NCBI RefSeq assembly: GCF_000238915.1
Contig: NZ_BAEG01000091.1
Span: 1 to 64,000, forward strand
DNA length: 64,000 bases
Source of the DNA: Arthrobacter globiformis NBRC 12137
Lineage (GTDB): Bacteria; Actinomycetota; Actinomycetes; Actinomycetales; Micrococcaceae
Direction: 5' to 3'
In this document: positions 61,304 through 64,000 of the stretch, piece after piece
Position numbering within the stretch: the first letter of the stretch is position 1
How the letters are laid out: every line of letters begins with the position of its first letter
Position numbers and translations under genes: made by a program
Notes under the pieces: generated by a model
What the model was told of the DNA's origin: nothing
Database searches by the model: none
What the model saw: only the letters and a program-made list of their open reading frames with translations

Positions 61304-64000
61304 GTGAGTGAAACAACCAAACCGGCCCCAATTCCGTCCACAACCCAGACCCTTCAGGACATCGCGGTGTCCTCGCCGGACGCCCCGTCGGTGTCGGCCA
61401 CCGAGGCCCCCGTTATTCCCCTGACGGAGCAGCCCCGGCTTCTGGTGCTGGACGGGCACTCCATGGCCTTCCGGGCCTTCTTCGCCCTCCCGGCCGACAA
61501 GTTCTCCACCGCCCGGGGCCAGCACACCAACGCGATCCACGGCTTTACGTCCATGCTCATCAACCTGATCAAGGAGCAGAAGCCCACCCACATCGCGGTC
61601 GCCTTCGACGTCTCGGATGACACCACTCACCGCAAGGCCGAGTACAGCGAGTACAAGGGCGGCCGCAACGAGACGCCCCGGGAAATGAGCGGCCAGATCG
61701 ACCTCATCGACCAGGTCATGGGCGCGTGGGGCATCAAGACCATCAAGATGCCCGGCTACGAGGCGGACGACATCCTGGCCACGCTCGCCGCCATGGGTGA
61801 AAAGGCCGGTTACGAGGTTCTGCTCGTATCTGGGGACCGTGACGCCTTCCAGCTCATCACCGACAACGTGTTCGTGCTGTACCCGAAGAAAGGTGTCAGC
61901 GACATCCCGCGCATGGACGCCGCCGCCGTTGAGGCCAAGTACTTCGTCAGCCCCTCGCGCTACTCGGACCTCGCGGCCCTGGTGGGCGAGACCGCGGACA
62001 ACCTGCCGGGCGTCCCCGGCGTCGGTCCCAAGACGGCAGCCAAGTGGATCAACCTCTATGGCGGCCTCGAAGGCGTGCTGGAACACGTCGATGCCATCGG
62101 CGGAAAGGTGGGGGACTCGCTGCGCGCCAACGTCGACGCCGTCAAGCGCAACCGGAAACTGAACCAGCTCCACACCGACCTTGACCTGCCGGTGACGCTG
62201 GACGAACTGGCTGATCCACGGCCGGACCAGCAGGCGCTGGAGGATCTCTTCGACGAGCTCGAATTCAAGACCATCCGCACCCGGCTCTTCGACCTTTACG
62301 CCAGCGAAGCCCCGGCGCCGGAGCGCGAAGCCCTGGAGACCAGGGACTTCACCACGCTGACGGACGCCGACGCGCTCCGGGCCTTCCTCGAGGCCGGGAC
62401 CGATCAGCGGTCCGCCCTCGCCGTGGACGTGCTGCCCGGCCGGATCGGCGAGGACGCGGACGCCGTCGCGATCGTGCGGGACGATGCCGCGGCCTACGTC
62501 GACCTCACCACGCTGGACGCCGAGGCGGAAAACGTGCTGGCCCAGTGGCTCCGGGACGCGGGATCCCCGAAGGTGACGCACGGCTACAAGGCGGCGCTGA
62601 AGGCACTGGCCAACCGCGGGTTCGGCCTGGAGGGCGTGGTGGATGACACCTCCATCTCCGGCTACCTCATCCAGCCCGACCGCCGCACCTATGAACTGGC
62701 CGAACTGGCCCAGTTCCACCTGAACATCCACATCACGCCCGAGGCCGCCAAGGCGGGCCAGCTGGAGCTGGCATTCGACGACGACGACGCCGCGGCGTCC
62801 GGCGCGCTGGTCCAGGTGGCCGCCGTCGTCCACAAGCTGAGCCAGTACTTCGAATCGGAACTGAAGGACCGCAAGGCCGAGGACCTGCTGGCCACGCTGG
62901 AGCTGCCGGTGGCCCGTGTCCTGGCGGACATGGAGACGGCCGGTATCGCCGTCTCCCTGGAGCTGATGGAGGAACAGCTGGCGGATCTGGCCAGGGTGAT
63001 CGACGACGCCCAGGAACGGGCGTTCGCCGCGATCGGCCACGAGGTGAACCTCGGTTCGCCGAAGCAGCTGCAGACCGTCCTCTTCGAGGAGCTGCAACTG
63101 CCCAAGACCAAGAAGATCAAGTCCGGCTACACCACGGATGCCGCTTCCCTGAAGAACCTGCTGGAGAAAACCGGGCACGAATTCCTGGTCCAGCTCATGG
63201 CGCACCGTGAATCCGCGAAGCTGCGGCAGATGGTGGAGACACTCAAGAAGTCCGTGGCGGAGGACGGGCGCATCCACACCACCTACGCCCAGAACGTGGC
63301 CGCCACCGGGCGCATCTCGTCCAACAACCCCAACCTGCAGAACATCCCGATCCGCAGCGAGGAAGGCCGCCGCGTGCGTGGCATCTTCGTGGTCAGTGAC
63401 GGCTACGAGTGCCTGCTGTCCGCTGACTACTCGCAGATCGAAATGCGGATCATGGCACACCTGTCCGGGGACGCCGGACTGATCGAGGCCTACCGCGAAG
63501 GGGAGGACCTGCACCGCTTCGTCGGCTCGTCCATCTTCCACGTGCCGCCGGCCGAGGTCACCAGCGCGATGCGTTCCAAGGTCAAGGCCATGTCCTACGG
63601 TCTGGCCTACGGTCTGACGTCCTTCGGGCTGTCCAAGCAGCTCGAGATCTCGGTGGACGAGGCCAGGAACCTCATGAAGGACTACTTCGACCGGTTTGGT
63701 GCCGTACGTGACTACCTGCGCGGCGTGGTGGACCAGGCCAGGGTAGACGGCTACACCGCCACGATCGAAGGCCGGCGCCGCTACCTGCCGGACCTCACCA
63801 GCACGGACCGGCAGCTACGTGAGAACGCTGAACGCATTGCCCTGAACTCGCCCATCCAGGGTTCGGCCGCGGACATCATCAAGCGGGCCATGCTGGGCGT
63901 GCATTCGGAGCTCGCCGCGCAGGGACTGAAATCACGCATGCTGCTGCAGGTCCATGACGAACTGGTGCTCGAAGTGGCCAAGGGCGAACGTGAGGCAGTC
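61304..64000 (+). CDS. polA: DNA polymerase I (3' end beyond the window)
   Basis: At least 899 residues. An N-terminal extension (to about residue 45) is followed by the 5' nuclease domain (LLVLDGHSMAFRAFFALP, GYEADDILATLA, SGDRDAFQLITDN). The central 3'-5' exonuclease region lacks the acidic DxE motif: the equivalent stretch is ALAVDVLPGRIG. The polymerase domain has NVAATGRISSNNPNLQNIPIRS, the catalytic DYSQIEMRIMAHLSGD, the O-helix around RSKVKAMSYGLAYG and VHDELVLEV. The start is a GTG with TAGGCT (61291-61296) seven bases upstream and no ribosome site, so it looks leaderless. Confidence 0.95.
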   Translation, partial: MSETTKPAPIPSTTQTLQDIAVSSPDAPSVSATEAPVIPLTEQPRLLVLDGHSMAFRAFFALPADKFSTARGQHTNAIHGFTSMLINLIKEQKPTHIAVAFDVSDDTTHRKAEYSEYKGGRNETPREMSGQIDLIDQVMGAWGIKTIKMPGYEADDILATLAAMGEKAGYEVLLVSGDRDAFQLITDNVFVLYPKKGVSDIPRMDAAAVEAKYFVSPSRYSDLAALVGETADNLPGVPGVGPKTAAKWINLYGGLEGVLEHVDAIGGKVGDSLRANVDAVKRNRKLNQLHTDLDLPVTLDELADPRPDQQALEDLFDELEFKTIRTRLFDLYASEAPAPEREALETRDFTTLTDADALRAFLEAGTDQRSALAVDVLPGRIGEDADAVAIVRDDAAAYVDLTTLDAEAENVLAQWLRDAGSPKVTHGYKAALKALANRGFGLEGVVDDTSISGYLIQPDRRTYELAELAQFHLNIHITPEAAKAGQLELAFDDDDAAASGALVQVAAVVHKLSQYFESELKDRKAEDLLATLELPVARVLADMETAGIAVSLELMEEQLADLARVIDDAQERAFAAIGHEVNLGSPKQLQTVLFEELQLPKTKKIKSGYTTDAASLKNLLEKTGHEFLVQLMAHRESAKLRQMVETLKKSVAEDGRIHTTYAQNVAATGRISSNNPNLQNIPIRSEEGRRVRGIFVVSDGYECLLSADYSQIEMRIMAHLSGDAGLIEAYREGEDLHRFVGSSIFHVPPAEVTSAMRSKVKAMSYGLAYGLTSFGLSKQLEISVDEARNLMKDYFDRFGAVRDYLRGVVDQARVDGYTATIEGRRRYLPDLTSTDRQLRENAERIALNSPIQGSAADIIKRAMLGVHSELAAQGLKSRMLLQVHDELVLEVAKGEREAV

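Noticed and set aside
61250..63541. A 763-codon open frame on the minus strand opposite polA
   Set aside because: It is the antisense shadow of a clear DNA polymerase I; its sequence has no family character and is rich in Gly, Val and Gln as expected from reversed GC-rich codons.

Overview
The window looks like a high-GC actinobacterial chromosome, most likely Micrococcaceae of the Arthrobacter/Pseudarthrobacter type. Supporting signs are a mycothiol-type maleylpyruvate isomerase, an EF-G2-like GTPase, a DUF222/HNH protein, a PolA with a degenerate proofreading domain, several apparently leaderless genes with a -10 hexamer 6-7 nt before the start codon, and GC-rich codon use throughout. I saw no tRNA, rRNA, CRISPR array, insertion sequence or phage module. 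The genus is an inference; I ran no database search.

Bases 1-14000 form an amine/nitrogen catabolism island. A minus-strand set (APC permease, MoaF-like protein, aldehyde dehydrogenase cut by the window edge) faces a TetR regulator. A second minus-strand set (flavin amine oxidase, cupin) faces a paralogous TetR that leads into a FluG-like amidohydrolase and a glutamine-synthetase-like gamma-glutamyl ligase. A third TetR precedes a trimethylamine-monooxygenase-like FMO with a cupin, divergent from another cupin, a 54-aa membrane protein and an NCS1 permease. A near-identical 19-bp box lies upstream of this third TetR and in the FMO/NCS1 divergent region. A 32-bp inverted repeat lies between the amine oxidase set and the second TetR.

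Bases 14000-45000 are mostly housekeeping and accessory genes: a HhH-GPD protein, a stand-alone 5'-3' exonuclease, two paralogous amylo-alpha-1,6-glucosidase-like enzymes, an MFS transporter, gamma-glutamyltransferase, a 2'-5' RNA ligase-like protein, a secreted protein, DUF222/HNH, HrpB, a GT4 glycosyltransferase, an EF-G2-like GTPase, an alpha/beta hydrolase, amylosucrase, a LigD-type primase/polymerase, a YciO/Sua5 protein, and an APC-superfamily transporter divergent from a shortened KdpD-like kinase with a KdpE-like regulator. No kdpFABC genes are present in the window.

Bases 44500-48800 carry a LysR regulator divergent from a PrpF-family isomerase and a MatC-like carboxylate carrier. 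Bases 48800-57600 hold phosphoketolase and a complete 3-hydroxybenzoate route: AAHS transporter, 3-hydroxybenzoate 6-hydroxylase, gentisate 1,2-dioxygenase, mycothiol-dependent maleylpyruvate isomerase and fumarylpyruvate hydrolase. An IclR regulator sits between the two arms, and the same ATTCTG-N5-CAGAAT palindrome stands in front of both. The rest holds a HAD phosphatase-like gene with minisatellites, a PiT phosphate transporter with a small coupled membrane protein, a frameshifted RibD/DHFR-like gene, a PaaI-type thioesterase and DNA polymerase I, which runs off the right edge.
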